Assembly (NCBI RefSeq): GCF_027887165.1
Contig: NC_077235.1
Location: 4,553,818-4,617,817 of the forward strand
Reading direction: 5' to 3'
Source of the DNA: Monodelphis domestica
Taxonomy: Eukaryota; Chordata; Mammalia; Didelphimorphia; Didelphidae
DNA length: 64,000 nt
Shown: in pieces, positions 27,911-45,350 of the stretch
How the letters are laid out: each line of letters begins with the position of its first letter
Position numbering within the stretch: the first letter of the stretch is position 1
Notes under the pieces: generated by a model
Told to the model about the DNA's origin: nothing
Database searches by the model: none
The model's input: only the letters and a program-made list of their open reading frames with translations
Translations under genes and position numbers: made by a program

Positions 27911-29458
27911 AGGTTTCAGCTCCTCTTTGCCTATCTTGAGGGTTTTTATTTTTCTCTTGTCTTATTGCTGTCAGGGAGAGTGGAAAAAGGTTCTAGTCTA
28001 TCCCTCCTTACTTTGGGTCTTAGATGCTTCTTATGATACTAAAAATGCTTCCGTACCCATACTGCGGAGGGTTTTTAGGGTTGCAAAACTTGGTTGTACT
28101 GTTGTAAAGGCTTTTCCCACATCTCTTGAGATGATCATGTAGTTCTGGATGTTTGGGGTTTTAAATGATTAGGTTGCCTGTTTTCCTAATGAAGAATCTC
28201 CCTTGCATCCAATAAATCATTTTTGAAAGGCATTTTTGTTTTTCAGATTATAACTCTGACATCCTCAAGTCACTACAGAACAACTGAGCCCCAAGCTGTT
28301 GTCCTTTTTGGCTCTTAGCCTCTCTAAAACTTGAATATCTGTTTGTCAAATAGTGTTGAGCCTTGCTTTATACAACAGATGTGTTTGGGAAAAGCTGTGC
28401 CAAGTCAGAAGTGGGACCCAGATCTCAGTGCACCATGGGAGCTCGACAAGTAAAGAGATCCTGCAAAGAATTCTTGGATAAAGGGAGGTATTGCCTCCTA
28501 AAGCCCGAGTCTGGTGAGTACCCTCTGTGAATACTGAATTTTCTTCAGGTGTGCCAAGATAAATGTTGTAGGAGTAGGTGCTACTATGGTGAGTACTGTG
28601 AGCTGGGCCACCGAACAGGCTTCTGGAACACATGAAGAAACTGAAAGCAGGGGGCTGTCACTGTTTATCTTGATAGCCCCAATGCCTAGTACGTAGTGTG
28701 CATTTTTTAAGTGAAGTGGCCTCAAAGCCAGGAAAACCTAAGCTCCCCTAGTATTGGGGAGCTCCCTAGAAAGAGTCACGGAGAGGATATCCTGAGCCTC
28801 AGGGTGTCAAAAGTGGTAGTAGCCACTGGTTGGGGTAGGATCAATGTTAGTGGTGGAGGTTGGTGGTAGTTATAGGCATGTGTTGTTGGAAGCTTTGAGA
28901 GTGAAAGTTGTGTGCCCAATTTATAGGCAGCCTATCTTCTGGGTATATACTCCAACCTTTGCTATATAGGGATAAGGCTGGTAAGGCTGGAACCCAGTGA
29001 GAGTTCACCCAGGCCTGAATCATGCAGCTAGACAGAAAACTACCTGTGCCCCCAGCTCCCTTGTATTTGGAGTAACCAGCTATGGAATTCAATGCCACTG
29101 CCTTGTGCTCGCCTCCTGGTTCTTCTCTCAGGAACTCTCTGAGGGGCACGAGGCAAACTGGCAGCTAATGCTCCCCTTTTCCCTGTGGTTCTCTTTTAGG
29201 GCAAACATCCTTTGCCCTGGCTACCTTTTCCTATACTATCACCTCTCTCCCACTCAGCCCTACCCTTTCGCAGTCCAGATATTCCTCCTCTGCCCTCTTG
29301 TTTCTTTGTTAACAAACTCCCTTTTGTTGATGATCTCTTAGTCTTACATCATTTCCCACTTATGACAAGAACGGAAATTTAATGTCCCCCTCAGAAGACA
29401 CTACATTCTTGGCAACCTTCTCCAGTATACACTGGGGACTGGGAGAAGCAGGCATATT
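27911..29458. other. KZNF intron 1 interior, nothing assigned
   Basis: About 1.5 kb within the first intron. No exon or named repeat recognised. An acceptor-like 'ttgtttttcag' near 28237 has no matching exon. Confidence 0.35.
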
Positions 29459-29700
29459 GGGGCAAGTAGGTAGTGCAGTGGATAGAGCACTGGGCCTGGA
29501 GTCAGGAAGACTTGAGTTCAAGTCCAGCTAAGTTGCTTCACCTCTGTCTGCCTCAGGTTACCCATCTGCAAATTGGAGATAATAATAGCACAAACCTCAC
29601 CTAGTTGTGGTAATAATCAAAGGAGATCTGTTAATGCTTGTGTCCTGCAGACCTTAAAGTCCTCCATGAGTGCATTAGTATTGTTATTATTATTATATGA
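29459..29700 (+). repeat. MIR-type SINE
   Basis: 'ggggcaagtaggtagtgcag', 'gcctggagtcaggaagac' and 'gcctcaggttacccatctg' followed by 'attgttattattatt'. Confidence 0.75.
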
Positions 29701-30446
29701 AGCATGGTTTGGGGCTAATTAGAGATCGTGGCCACCAATCTGGATAGCTTGGCAAGAAGGCAAAATCTGTTCCCCCCAATCCTCTCCCAAAAAAGAGATA
29801 AGACTCAATCCCTTTTCCTAGAGAAATGACAGCCTAATGCAGAATCAGATAGCAAGACAAATATAGTGCCTGGTATCACATGCTAAGTGTATTTATTATA
29901 TGACTTCTGTAGAAATAAAACATTATGTCAAGACTAAAGGGATAAGGCTACCAATCTGCTGGTGGGGCATGGAGAGTGGTACATCAAGGCAAGACTTCTG
30001 GGAGGAGTGGAATTTGATTGAATTGTGCTTTAAGGCCTGGGAGGGAAGTCAGTAGTAAAGAGGGGGAAGGAGAACATTCTAGAGATTGAGAGGAACAGCT
30101 GCAGGAGAGGCCAAGACATGGAAGGATAAAGAGGGTGTGGGTGTAGGGTTGGGATGCAGAGTCCTCCATTTTGACCTGAGTGTAGAGTGTGTCATGGAGT
30201 ATGATATAGGAGAACACTGGAAAGGTATTGTGATATACCAGATTTTGGAGGGCCTTGAATGCTGTGTTAGGGTTAGTAGGGAGTTACTGAAATTCTTGAG
30301 AAGAATAACAGGTTCCCCACACACACACGCACACTCAAAAGGCTGGAATAAGGGACTAGGGGACAGGGAGGGCAATTCCTACTGTCTTGAGTAAGAGCAG
30401 CACCAACAGAGGTGTTCTTCCTTACTGTACCTTTCTCCTCAATTAG

Positions 30447-30508
30447 GTCCACTTGCACCCCAACTTCTGAAAGGCAGCCGAAGAGACCCTGCAGTGACTG
30501 AATCCCAG
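30447..30508 (+). other. Non-coding exon 2 of the KZNF gene
   Basis: 62 nt between ctcctcaattag and CCCAG/gtaagc, both good sites. It contains GACCCTGCAGTGACTGAATC, a 5'UTR style common in KZNF genes, with no ATG and stops in the relevant frame. Confidence 0.55.
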
Positions 30509-31719
30509 GTAAGCTGTGGTTCCCTTGTCCTTCCTATCCAAGGGTCTAAAGACCTATTGCCCTCCCTCAAAAGACCTTTTCATCCCCCTCTGCTTCTTGG
30601 CACTTATTTCCAACCTCCTTTCATCATGATAAGATTGCTTCCATTGCTATGCCCCAGTATATGCCATTTTAGCATTTTACTTTAACTGCTGATTCATAAT
30701 CCTCCCCAGCTTCAAGTATTCTCTCTCTTTTTCAATTTTCCAAGTATACATTGTACCTTTTTTGACCCCCATAACACTCTGTCTTGTATTTTTCTTATCC
30801 TTATGCCTGTTGATTCCACCCTACTTATGGAATGGCTGACCCTGGAGGGCAGCAACAATATTTGTCATTCCACAATGAATCTCCTCTGATGACTTGGATG
30901 TATAAGATCCTGGGTAAATGTTGGACTCTTCCCTTTTAACCTTCAAAATGTACCTGTGAGAAGGGAGCCAGGGAGACAGGGCAGGGTTTATTATTCTTAT
31001 TTTAATTATTTATGAAGCAAAGGCATTCCCCAGAAGGTAGGTGGGGAATTGGTTTGTCTAACATTATTCTGTAAGTTCATAAAAGAGTAGGAGAAGAAGG
31101 ATGTAGGAGGAGAATGTAAGTGTCCCAATTAAGAGAATTCACGAATTTCAAAGCTACGAAGGACCATTGAATCTGACTCCTTCATTTTATGGACTTTTCT
31201 GAGGGAGAACCAGGATCAGAACCCTGCTGTTCGGATTCCTAGCATCACAGAATCTCAGAGATGGAAATAAAAATTAGCTTCAAATTCTTTATATTTTCAA
31301 GTTTTACAAAGCTCCTCCCTCAGAAAATCCCCTTAGGGTAGGTCCTTCAAAAATTTTTATTGCCATTTTATAGATGAAGAAAGTAAGGCTTAGAGAAATA
31401 ATGGGACTTGTCCAAAATCAGGCAGCAAGTGTCAGATCCAAATCTCTTGGTTCCAAGTCCAGTGTCCTTTCCATCCAGTGTCCTTTCCATCCAGACTGCC
31501 CCCTCTGAAAGCATCTGTTCCATCATTTGACATATCAGGAGACTGAAGTCTAGAACAGGCTGGGAACTTGCCTGTGTTCATATAATTAGTGCTAGAACTA
31601 GGCTTAGATAGAATCTGACTATCCTGAATCCTAGTCAAGTTGTCTTTCCTCTGTATCCTGTTCCTCTCATTCTCTCTCTCTCCTTCCCCATCATGGCCAC
31701 CTGCAGATGCAGAGCTTGA

Positions 31720-36691
<4,972 letters not shown>

Positions 36692-37164
36692 AGCCTCTCA
36701 CAGATACTGTGGCACAAATCCAGGGTAAAATCTGGCTAGTCCAAGAAGCTTTTCTACATCTCTTGGCCTAAAAAGTATCTCACTTAATTTATTCTGATTG
36801 GCTTCTTCAGAGAGGATACTCTGGTTGGAATTCTCAGTTGCCCTTACCCCAGATTTCCTTTGTCACACCAGATTTTTCAAGCCCTACAACTAATTTAATC
36901 TCAGGCCAAAATAATAGCTCTGGAAATGGCCTGAGTGTCTCAGCAGTCTTGGTTTTTCCATGGAAATATAGATGAATTGACCTCAAACTTTTGCTTACAA
37001 AGATCTTTCCAGAAAAGGAAAGAAGGAAATGTTTTCCATTTGTTATTTAGTATTTAAACCCTTAAGCCATTTGCCCTCCCCAGGCCTTAATTTCCTCATC
37101 TGTAAATGGTAATTACATTATTTTCACTAGTTGCCTCACAGGGCTATGGTTAAGAAAAGTGATG

Positions 37165-37735
37165 AGATCTGGTCTCAGATACTTCCTAGCTGTGTGACCC
37201 TGGGCAAGTCACTTAAACCCCATTGCCTGGGTCTTACCATTCTTCTGCCTTGAAACCAATGAATGCACAGTATTCATTTTAAGACAAGGCCAAGGGTTTT
37301 TTAAAAGTGGCAGAGAACTAGGAATAGTGAAGTTATTTTTCTTTTCTAAAAATGTTCTTTATTAAATTGCATTTTGGAGGGGGGATTAGCTTCCTTCACA
37401 CCCACCCCTACTATAGGGGGGGGAAAGAGAGAACAAAATCCTTGTGACCAACATATAAAGTCAAGCAAAACACCTGTAATTACCCCCAAAATGCTCTCCA
37501 GAACCATGTGAACAGCCTGCTCAGTCATGGGTCCTCTGGAATGGTGGTTGGTTATTGTATTGATCAGAGTTCCTAATTCTTTCCAAGTTGTTTGTCTTTA
37601 CAGTATTGTTATTGTAAAAATTGTTCTGGTTATGCTCACTTCATTGTATCTGTTCATAAGGTCCAAACCCATTCTTTGTAATTTCCTACAGTACGGTAAT
37701 GCAGTATTAAAAATTAAAGATCATCAAATTCAAAA
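37165..37735. repeat. SINE followed by L1 3' fragment
   Basis: SINE tail at 37165-37310 ('tgtgtgaccctgggcaagtc', 'cattcttctgccttgaaacc'), then reverse L1 3' text from 37325 ('ttctttattaaattgcattt', 'ctccagaaccatgtgaacag'). Confidence 0.6.
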
Positions 37736-37774
37736 TCCTTGTTTTTCAGATGTGAATTAGGAGAGGGGAGGGGA

Positions 37775-38200
37775 AGGAGCTTACCCAGGAACACCAACGA
37801 GCTACTGGATTGTTTAAAGCAGAGAAGGAAAAGATCAGATTGATGTATAAGAAACCCAAGCCCCTGTTTTCCCATTCAGCAGGTATTCTTTGTTTGCCTC
37901 CTGCTGGGCACTGATGAGTCAGGTGGAGTCTCTATCCTCAGAGGTCAGTATGTTACAGACCTTTATGAGCCTCCCTTCCTTACCCCTCACCTTGGCTAGT
38001 TCAAGGATCCCTCTTATCTTGAGCCTACAGCAGCTCCTATTCCCAGAAATCCTAGCTGCAACATTTCCTCCAAATTAGGAGTATAGAGGCTCTTTCTGTA
38101 TGATAGGGAGCCCACTTAAGGAAGGAGTCAAAGAGAGAAAGCCTGATCTCATTCACTACTCTTTTCTCTGTTGTCCCAGATGGAGTCACATAGGTAGACC
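37775..38200 (+). repeat. Left copy of a duplicated segment with a relic start exon
   Basis: Matches 40870-41900 in order: 'gatcagattgatgtataaga', 'cctcctgctgggcactgatg', 'gtggagtctctatcctc'. It ends with cccag/ATGGAGTCA at 38180, corresponding to the start exon at 41863 but stopping after a few codons; an L1 fragment (38190-38370) follows at once. Confidence 0.75.
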
Positions 38201-38520
38201 ACAACTTCTTCAGCCATTCTCCAATTCATGAGCACACCCTCAGTTTCTAAAAAAAGAGCTGCTGCCAAGATTTTTGTACAGATGGCTTCCTTTCCCCATA
38301 GTTCTCTGGGGTATAGCTCTAGTGCTGGTAATACTGGTCAACAAAGGGCATGCACAGTTTTGTAAACGGGGGCAGGAGAGACCTGAGTTCGAACACAACT
38401 GTAAGACCCTGGCCAAGTCACTCAGCCTCAGTTTGTTCATCAGTAAAATGGGAACACCAGGCACTACCTCCCCGAGTTGAGGGCTTGCAAACCTTGAAGC
38501 CCTAGGAATGCTAGCTTTGA
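38190..38520. repeat. L1 3' fragment and MIR
   Basis: 'ttcagccattctccaattca' and 'ggcatgcacagttttgta' are L1 3'UTR in reverse (38190-38370). A MIR-type body follows ('gagttcgaacacaactgtaa', 'ctcagtttgttcatcagtaa'). Confidence 0.6.
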
Positions 38521-38559
38521 TTGTTATATGGGGGCAACAGGTGCTAAGTCACTTTCCAG

Positions 38560-39200
38560 CTCCACCATCGGGGCGTTCGTGCACTGGTTTGCCCGCAGCC
38601 CCTCCACCCTTTAGCGCTTTCAGTCTTCTGCCCTCTATCAAAGACAAGTTTCTAAGGCGCCCAGAGGCGTGCAGAATGCCCCGCCCTCTCAAGAACCAGG
38701 CTGGGCGGGGAGAGCCGAGACCGCACCACCGAGATGTTGGGTCTCCTAGGCGGCCTAGAACTGCACCGGAAGTTCCCTTCTAAAGCCGGAGGAATCGGCT
38801 CGGCAAGCGAGAGATTCGAAGAATACTTCCGGTGGCGCCGTGGCTTTCCCGAGCTTTTGATGAGAGAGTGTGAGCTTGTGAGCTTGTGAGCTTGTGAAGC
38901 CGAGACAGGCTCCATCCCGCCCCCACCCTGTCCTCCCCCAGGGGCTGAGTATCCTGGGCTAGCAGAGAATGACGCCCAGAACTCTCCGGAGTCTGACTCG
39001 GACTTCTCCCTTCCTTCCGGTCCCCTCCGAGGCCCCGTAGTGCCTACAGGCCGCGCCTGCGCAGATGCACTCTGGGCCATTACCCTACCTGGGCTTCTCC
39101 CTGCGCAGAACTCCTCAAAGTGGGTGTAGGGGCTATAGGATTACAGGTCCCACCCACCGGGAGACGCGTCCGTCTTCCAGAATGCGCCGTGCCCTAAGGT
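38560..39200 (+). promoter_or_regulatory. CpG-rich promoter of the decayed second KZNF unit
   Basis: CpG-dense block with ETS-type CCGGAAGT at 38766-38773 and ACTTCCGG at 38825-38832, and an NRF1-type GCGCCTGCGCAG at 39053-39064. A small tandem of 'gcttgtgag' units lies at about 38870-38898. It lies upstream of the start exon at 41863 on the plus strand, the same arrangement as the first unit. It may also fire on the other strand. Confidence 0.55.
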
Positions 39201-39532
39201 TTGCCTGCCATTCTGCCTCCGATTGGGAAACTGAAGCCCACGGCGGAAGTCAGGAAGCCAATGCTTCGGGGGGGCTTCTGCCGGGGCTTCTTAATCGATG
39301 GGTTTGCATTGCTTCGAGGGGCTGTGGGCGATTATTCTGGGTGGAAGGACTAGGACCGGGGAGGAGTGGGTGTTTGAACCTAGCCCTTGGATTGGGCTCT
39401 GGCCTCAAGTCTCTTCTTCACCCCAACTCCGGGGCCTCTCTAAAAAGAGAAGGCCACTTAGGACTCTAAGAACCTTGCCCAGCTTGAGCCTTTCCTGCCT
39501 TCCCAGTTTTTTAAACACCTTTTTCTTCACTA

Positions 39533-40310
39533 TGTGTGGAGTGAAATTCAGGGGTGGGCCTCGTACCCCCCAAATCACTCTAATGAGCAGACAGGAGATT
39601 TGATGCTGGCAGAGTTCATGTGGCTTTATTCCGAGCCGTGGGAGGCCCATAGGGAGAGGAACACTGGGCCTAGACAGCCTCACAGCGGGGTGGGGGGGCA
39701 TAGGGAGAGAGAGTGGCTGCACAGTCTGAGGTCTCAGAAGTGGGCACAGATGCCTAGATTTACTCAGATCCAACCCAATGCTATCCCCACTTTCCCATCA
39801 TCTGCATCTATTTCTAGCCTCCTTAATCCTTCCCAAGGCTTCTGAGTGTCTTTTCTTTGTTTCCAAGCAGGAGGGCGTATTCCTTGGGTTTGCATTTTTT
39901 AGTTGAGTCAGCTTTTTAGGCCTGTCCAAGGATTTATCGGTTCGCAACAATTCAGGCCGAAACATTTCTCTAGCTATAGTAATCTTTGCAATCATTTCTC
40001 AGGACATGCAGTTAAGATGATAACTTGTAAGCTTTGAGATTTCTCTCATGGGAATTAGGTCACCCCTAAACTTCTTCCCACGGGAATAGAAGAAGGGGGG
40101 GGCAGTCTTTTAGCCACGCTTGAAGAGAGTATATTAAAGGCCTATACTGATATATATGAAGCTGCTTGGGGAGGGGGTTTCTTCCACTCTTCAGGAGAGA
40201 TTGCTATCTCCTAGGGGAGGCACCTAACTTCACTATTTTTCTATAGGAAGTTGCCAGTCTATGATTATCAGTGTATGTTGTGGAATGATGCACAAATTTC
40301 ATCCCACACA
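39533..40310 (+). mobile_element. Solo retroviral LTR, copy 1
   Basis: Runs from TGTGTGG to CCCACACA (inverted ends) with a 4-bp target duplication, acta on both sides. A 4-bp duplication fits class I (gammaretrovirus-like) elements. It is almost the same as 48886-49582, so the family was active recently. No internal viral genes. Strand not certain. Confidence 0.85.
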
Positions 40311-40544
40311 ACTATAAGCTAGAATCCAGCCACACTGGCCACATTGTTTGCAGGCTCTGGGCCCTGCCTGGAATGTTGTCTCTTCACCTCCACCTTCTGT
40401 GGCCTCAACCAAAGGAGGGGATACTGGGCATTAAAGGGGTTTTGTCTTTTAAGATGCTTAAACAAAAAAGACAACCCAAACTCCACCCTCTTTAGGAGCT
40501 CTTTCCTGGGCCCTCCAGCTACTAGTACCTTCCCCTAGGAGTGA

Positions 40545-40860
40545 GAATAGATTATCCAGGAAAGAAGGTGTCCAACAGCATCAAGTGTTGCAGAGAGGCT
40601 GAGAAAGATGAAGACTGCACCCCAAAAAAATCAGACATGGCGATTAAGAGAGCATTGTTAACTTTGGAAAAACAATTTCCTTTGAGTGATGATGGTCTAG
40701 TGAAGGATTTTTAAGAATGAAGGAAATAGCGATATTTGAAGGCGCTAAGGAAGGAACAAGTAGATAGGGAGAGGTTGCAGATTGGAGAGAGGATGGTATG
40801 ATGACTGAGGTGAGGAAAAGACAGGGATTACCAATAGTTCAAAACCCTTAAGTTTCAGAA
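40545..40860 (+). repeat. Unclassified old dispersed repeat
   Basis: Fragment of the same family as 11215-12310: 'ttgcagagaggctgagaaag' and 'gattggagagaggatggta'. Confidence 0.4.
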
Positions 40861-40869
40861 GTAAAAAGG

Positions 40870-41900
40870 GAGGCCCAGGAATACCTGGGAGCTACTGAAT
40901 TGATTAGAGCAGAGAAGGAAATGATCAGATTGATGTATAAGAAACCCAAGTCCCTGTTTTTCCATTCAGAAGGTATTCTTTTCCTCCTGCTGGGCACTGA
41001 TGGGTTATAGCTAGAAGTCAGATGGAGTCTCTTTCCTCTGAGGGCAATATATTATAGACCTAAATGAGTCTCCCTTCCCTAACTGAGGGAAGATTTCCTT
41101 GCCTTCCCTAATTCTAGGACCCTTCTAACCTTTTATTTTTCAATTAAAAAAATTTTTTTTCTAATTGCATGTAAAATTTTTTTAACATTCCTTTAGTAAA
41201 AATTTTGAGTTCCAAATTCTTTCCCTCCCCCTCCTTGAGAAGGTAAGGAGTTTGATACAAGCTGTACATATGCAGTCAGGCAAAACATTTCCATAATAAT
41301 CATTTGAAAGAAAACAGACAAAAAAACAACCCAAGAAAAATAAAGTTTAAAAAGTCTGCTTCTATCTGCATTCAAACTCCATCCATTTTTTAAAATCTTT
41401 TTTTTTAAACCTTTACTTTCTGTCTTAGTAATAACTGAGACAGAAGGACAAAGGCCAAACAAATGGGGTAAAGTGACCTGCCTGGGGTCATATAGCTAGG
41501 AAGTATCTGAGGCCAAATTCGAACCCAGGTTGTCCTGGTTCTGGTCCTCCAGGTCTGGTGCTCCATCCATTGTACCACTGAGCTGCCCTCATCTTTCAAT
41601 TCTTTCTCTGGAGGTGGAAAGCATTTTTCAGCATGAGAAGGATCCCTTTAATCTTGAACTCACAGCTTTTCCCAAGATATGTGCCTAGCCAAAAAAAAAG
41701 TCTCAATTCCCAGAAACCCTAGTTGTATCATTTCTTCTCAATTAGGAATATGATCGTTCTTTCTGCTTTCTCCTATTGCTTAGCATGACAGGGAGCCTAC
41801 TTCATGAAGGTAACAAGGAAAAAGCCTGATATCATTCAAGACTTTTCTCCTCATTGTCTCAGATGGAATCAGCAGTCAAGAGAACCATGATGGCCCAGGT
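40870..41900 (+). repeat. Right copy of the duplicated segment
   Basis: Partner of 37775-38200, enlarged by a reverse L1 3' fragment (about 41120-41660) that itself carries a reverse SINE (about 41395-41597). Ends with the start exon 41863-41898. Confidence 0.7.
41120..41660 (-). mobile_element. L1 3' fragment with nested SINE
   Basis: L1 text 'ttgagttccaaattctttcc' and 'gcaaaacatttccataataa' resumes after the SINE with 'tctttctctggaggtgga', so the SINE came in later. Confidence 0.8.
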
Positions 41901-42534
41901 AAACTACAGTTGCCTCTGCCTGTCATATGCTCCCCATGAGTTGTTTTACCTCTTTGTCCCTAGCATGTCCTTTCATCTGAAGCTTTAGCTCATCCTGCTG
42001 CTCACCAGACTCAGACTGGTCTGTTTCCTTCTCCATATGACTAATAACCAAGATAATATGAAGCAGCTAGCTCCAGCGGAGGTCCATGTGTCAATCTTGC
42101 TTTCCACACTTACTAATTAGTAAGTCTTCCCACCTCTCAAGACCTTAGCTCCCTCATCTGTAAAGTTAAAGGGGTCAAACTCTGATCCTGTGATCCTAAG
42201 GCCTAGACCCAAACCCCAGACTCATCTATACATCCCATATTCCTGTTACTTCCTCTGTGATTCTGGACAAGTGGACCCCCCTTCCCACACACACACAGTG
42301 AAATATGTATGATAACCATCTATACAACTGTTCTGGGGGTGCTCTAAGGAGAATTCTGCAAAGTAAATATTGTGGGTACAAATTCAATAGTATAGCTAAA
42401 AGCACTTTAGAAAGAAATATGAGTTGTTAGAATGATGGTGATAACATAATTTTGGAATTGGGCTAACATGATATTGTCAGGAAATATAACAAATTTTTCA
42501 GTCTTTTAAGGGCTCCTAAGTGCTCGGCATAGAT

Positions 42535-42695
42535 TATTATTATTTTTTTAAGAGTGGTAAGGGCTGGGCAAGGGGGATTAAGTGACTTGCCCAGGGTCAC
42601 ACAGCTGGGGAGTGTCTGAGGTCAGATTTGAATTTAGGACCTCCCATCTCTAGACCTGGCTCTCAATCCACTGAGCTACCCAGCTGCCCCTTTGG
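42535..42695 (-). repeat. tRNA-type SINE
   Basis: Reverse-oriented: 'gacttgcccagggtcacaca', 'gctggggagtgtctgagg', 'ctcaatccactgagctacc', 'cagctgcccc'. Confidence 0.88.
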
Positions 42696-43894
42696 CATAG
42701 ATTATTGAGAGGTAGTAGAGTGAAGTTCAAGCCTTGGAGTCAGGATGATTTCAGGGGTTCAGATCCAACCTCTAACCACATGGACAATCACTTTCCCTTT
42801 CTGGCTCTCTTTCCTTCTCTACAAAATGAAGATCCTAATGCCTTTGATGCTTAGGGATGTGTTGTGGCTTAAATGGGATCATGGGGTAAAGTATTTGGTC
42901 CTCATACCCAGCTGTTGATCGTCCGTTGCCAATTGTGATAACCCGGTCGATGACTGTGCCAGTATAAGTCAGGAATTTCTTGTGTCACCTCCGTTTACTA
43001 TATTCCATTTCTTTGGGGCAGACAGGACGAACCATGTTATCCCCATTTAGCAAATGGCCAACTGAAACCCAGAGAAACTGGCTTGGTAAGTACAGTTAGA
43101 TGCTTTTCATGTCCCAGCCTCTGTTCCTCTCCCCTGATTCAGCCACATGGCCTCAGCCCGAAAAATCCTCCAGGTCCCTGCCTTCTTGCTCCTTGGTGTT
43201 GCTTCTCTATCTTTCCTCCCAAGGCTGACCCAAGGAATTATCCATCCTCCCTCCCTCCCCCACCCAGGGCAATAAGACTCTCATTTCAGGGGTCAGTGAC
43301 AATTGAAAACGTCAGTGTTTCTTTTAGCCCGGAAGAATGAAGATGTGATGCTGGAGAACCACTGCGGTGTGGCTTTGCTGGGTAAGCAGCCTGCCTCAGG
43401 CAATCCAGGTCTCATGGCTTGGCTTTCTCATTCGGTTAGAGTAATAAATAGAAGAACAAAACAAAGTAGTTACTGTGTGAAAGAAATCAGATATACAGAG
43501 CAAAACAAAGTTAAGAAATGAATGATCTCTTCCATCTACTGACCCCTGCATGCCTTCTTAAATCAGTGGCCTTGTGAGCTATCGTGACTGAAAATTCATC
43601 TAGTCACATTTAACTGTGCTGGTTCTCAGAGGAAAGTCACATCAAACTTGGTGAGACCTGCCAAAATTTGCAGTCCCCTGAGAACCCAGGATTACCTCCC
43701 CACTAAAATGATATATTAGACAAGGACTCAAGTAGAGAAAGGTTATCATAATTATTATCCTGATTTCCTGGGTTTCCCAAATCTGGGGTCTCTGTAAATT
43801 TTTATTGATCTCTAAATTGTTTACCAATTCGTCAAAAGATCTAGGAATAAAAATAAAGCGCAATCCCTGCTGACAGATAGTTTGAAATCTATTA

Positions 43895-44130
43895 AGAGAG
43901 ATGATAATAATAATAGTTAACATTTATGTAGTGCTTACTACATGCCAGACACTATACTAAGCACTTTACAATTATTATCTCATTTAATTTTCAAAAAATT
44001 CCTTGGAGGTAAGTGCTGTGATGAGCCCCATTTATAGATGAGAAAATTGAGGCAAACTGAGGTTACATGATTATCCGGGGTTATACAGTTGTTAGTAAGT
44101 GTCTGAGAGCAGATTTAAGTTCTGATCATC
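43895..44130 (+). repeat. MIR-like repeat
   Basis: 'taacatttatgtagtgctta', 'ccagacactatactaagcac' and 'atgagaaaattgaggcaaac'. Confidence 0.65.
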
Positions 44131-44384
44131 CTCCCTTTAGGCTTTTTCTCCCCACTCCCACCCCCAGAGGCTCAGAATGTACCTAAAGCCCAAATGACAA
44201 TATCTACCTTTCTCTCCAATCAGGAGGACTTCCACCTTCCAAACCAGTACTGATCTGCCAGCCGCAGCAAGGAAAAATGCCATGGGTTCTGGATCCCCTG
44301 GGTCGCTGTGAGACCAGCAGCAGAAATGTCTGCTCAAGTGAGTGAGAGAGCCTTTTAGGCAGATGAGGCTCAGAGAGGGCAATG

Positions 44385-45350
44385 GAAATTCTTCTCCCAC
44401 AATTCTTTCTCTAGATGTGGATAGCATTCTTTCTCATAAGTTCCCTTGGGATTTTCCTGGATCTTTGCATTACTATTAGCAAAGTCAATGGCATTTGATT
44501 GCCCCACAATGTTTCAGTTTCTGTATACAATGTTCTGCTGGTTCTGCTCATTTCACTACAAATCAGTTCTTAGAGGTCTTTCCAGTTTATATAGAAATCA
44601 AGCAGTTCATCATTCCTTATAGCACAATAGTATTCCATGACCATCATGTGCCATAATTGGTTCAGCCATTCTCCAATCGAGCGACATCCCTCATTTTCCA
44701 GTATTTTTGGCCACCACAAAGAGCACAGCTATGAATATTCTTGTGCAAACATTTTTTATTATCTCTTTGGGGTACAGACCTAATAGTGGTATTGCTGGTT
44801 CAAAGGGTATGCATTCTTTTTTCTTAACCCTTACCTTTTACCTTAGAGTCAATACCATGTATTGGTTCCAAGGCAGAAGAGCAGTAAGGGCTAGGCAAGG
44901 GGGGTCAAGTGACGTGCCCAGGGTCACACAGCTGGGAAGTGTCTGAGGTCTGACTTGAACATAGGACCTCCTGTCTCTGGGCCTGGCTCTCAATCCACTG
45001 AGCCACCTAGCTGCCCTCTATGCATTCTTTTAAAGCCCTTTGGGCACAATTCCAAATTGCCTTCCAGAATGGTTGCATCAATTCACAACTCTACCAACAA
45101 TGCTTCATCGTCCCAATTTTGCCACATCCCCTTCAACATTTATTATTGTCCTTTACTGTCATATTGACCAATCTGCTAGCTGTGAGGTGGTACCTCAGAG
45201 TTGTTTTGATTTGCATTTCTCTAATCAGGAGGGATTTAGAACACTTATTCATGTGCTTATTCATAGTTTTGATTTCATTGTGTGAAAACTGCCTATTTAT
45301 GTCCCTTGACATTTTCCAAATGGGGAATGGCTTGATTTCAGTTCCATTTT
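44385..45350 (-). mobile_element. L1 3' tail with nested SINE
   Basis: Reverse L1 3'UTR ('cacaatagtattccatgacc', 'gaatggttgcatcaattcac', 'ggtacctcagagttgttttg') interrupted by a reverse SINE at about 44820-45017. It sits just after the pseudogene KRAB-B exon. Confidence 0.82.

Larger units (their letters stand above)
41863..44337 (+). pseudogene. KRAB zinc-finger pseudogene (start exon, KRAB-A, KRAB-B; no fingers)
   Basis: The start exon 41863-41898 encodes MESAVKRTMMAQ between cattgtctcag and gtaaac. KRAB-A is 43290-43381: GSVTIENVSVSFSPEE, then a loss joins straight to DVMLENHCGVALLG. At 92 nt instead of about 127 it lacks the WxxLDxAQRxLYR part and is out of frame with an early TGA. KRAB-B is 44224-44337: GGLPPSKPVLICQPQQG then MPWVLD, with intact phases and donor TCAA/gtgagt. 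An L1 begins near 44385 and no zinc-finger exon follows on this strand. This is a decayed sister of the KZNF gene to its left. A short transcript is possible but a working KRAB is not. Confidence 0.8.

Noticed and set aside
28237-28520. Possible extra KZNF exon after an acceptor-like ttgtttttcag
   Set aside because: No matching donor at a sensible distance and no frame into KRAB.
39798-39995. A 65-codon open frame repeated exactly at 49072-49269
   Set aside because: The identity reflects the shared young LTR, not a conserved protein.
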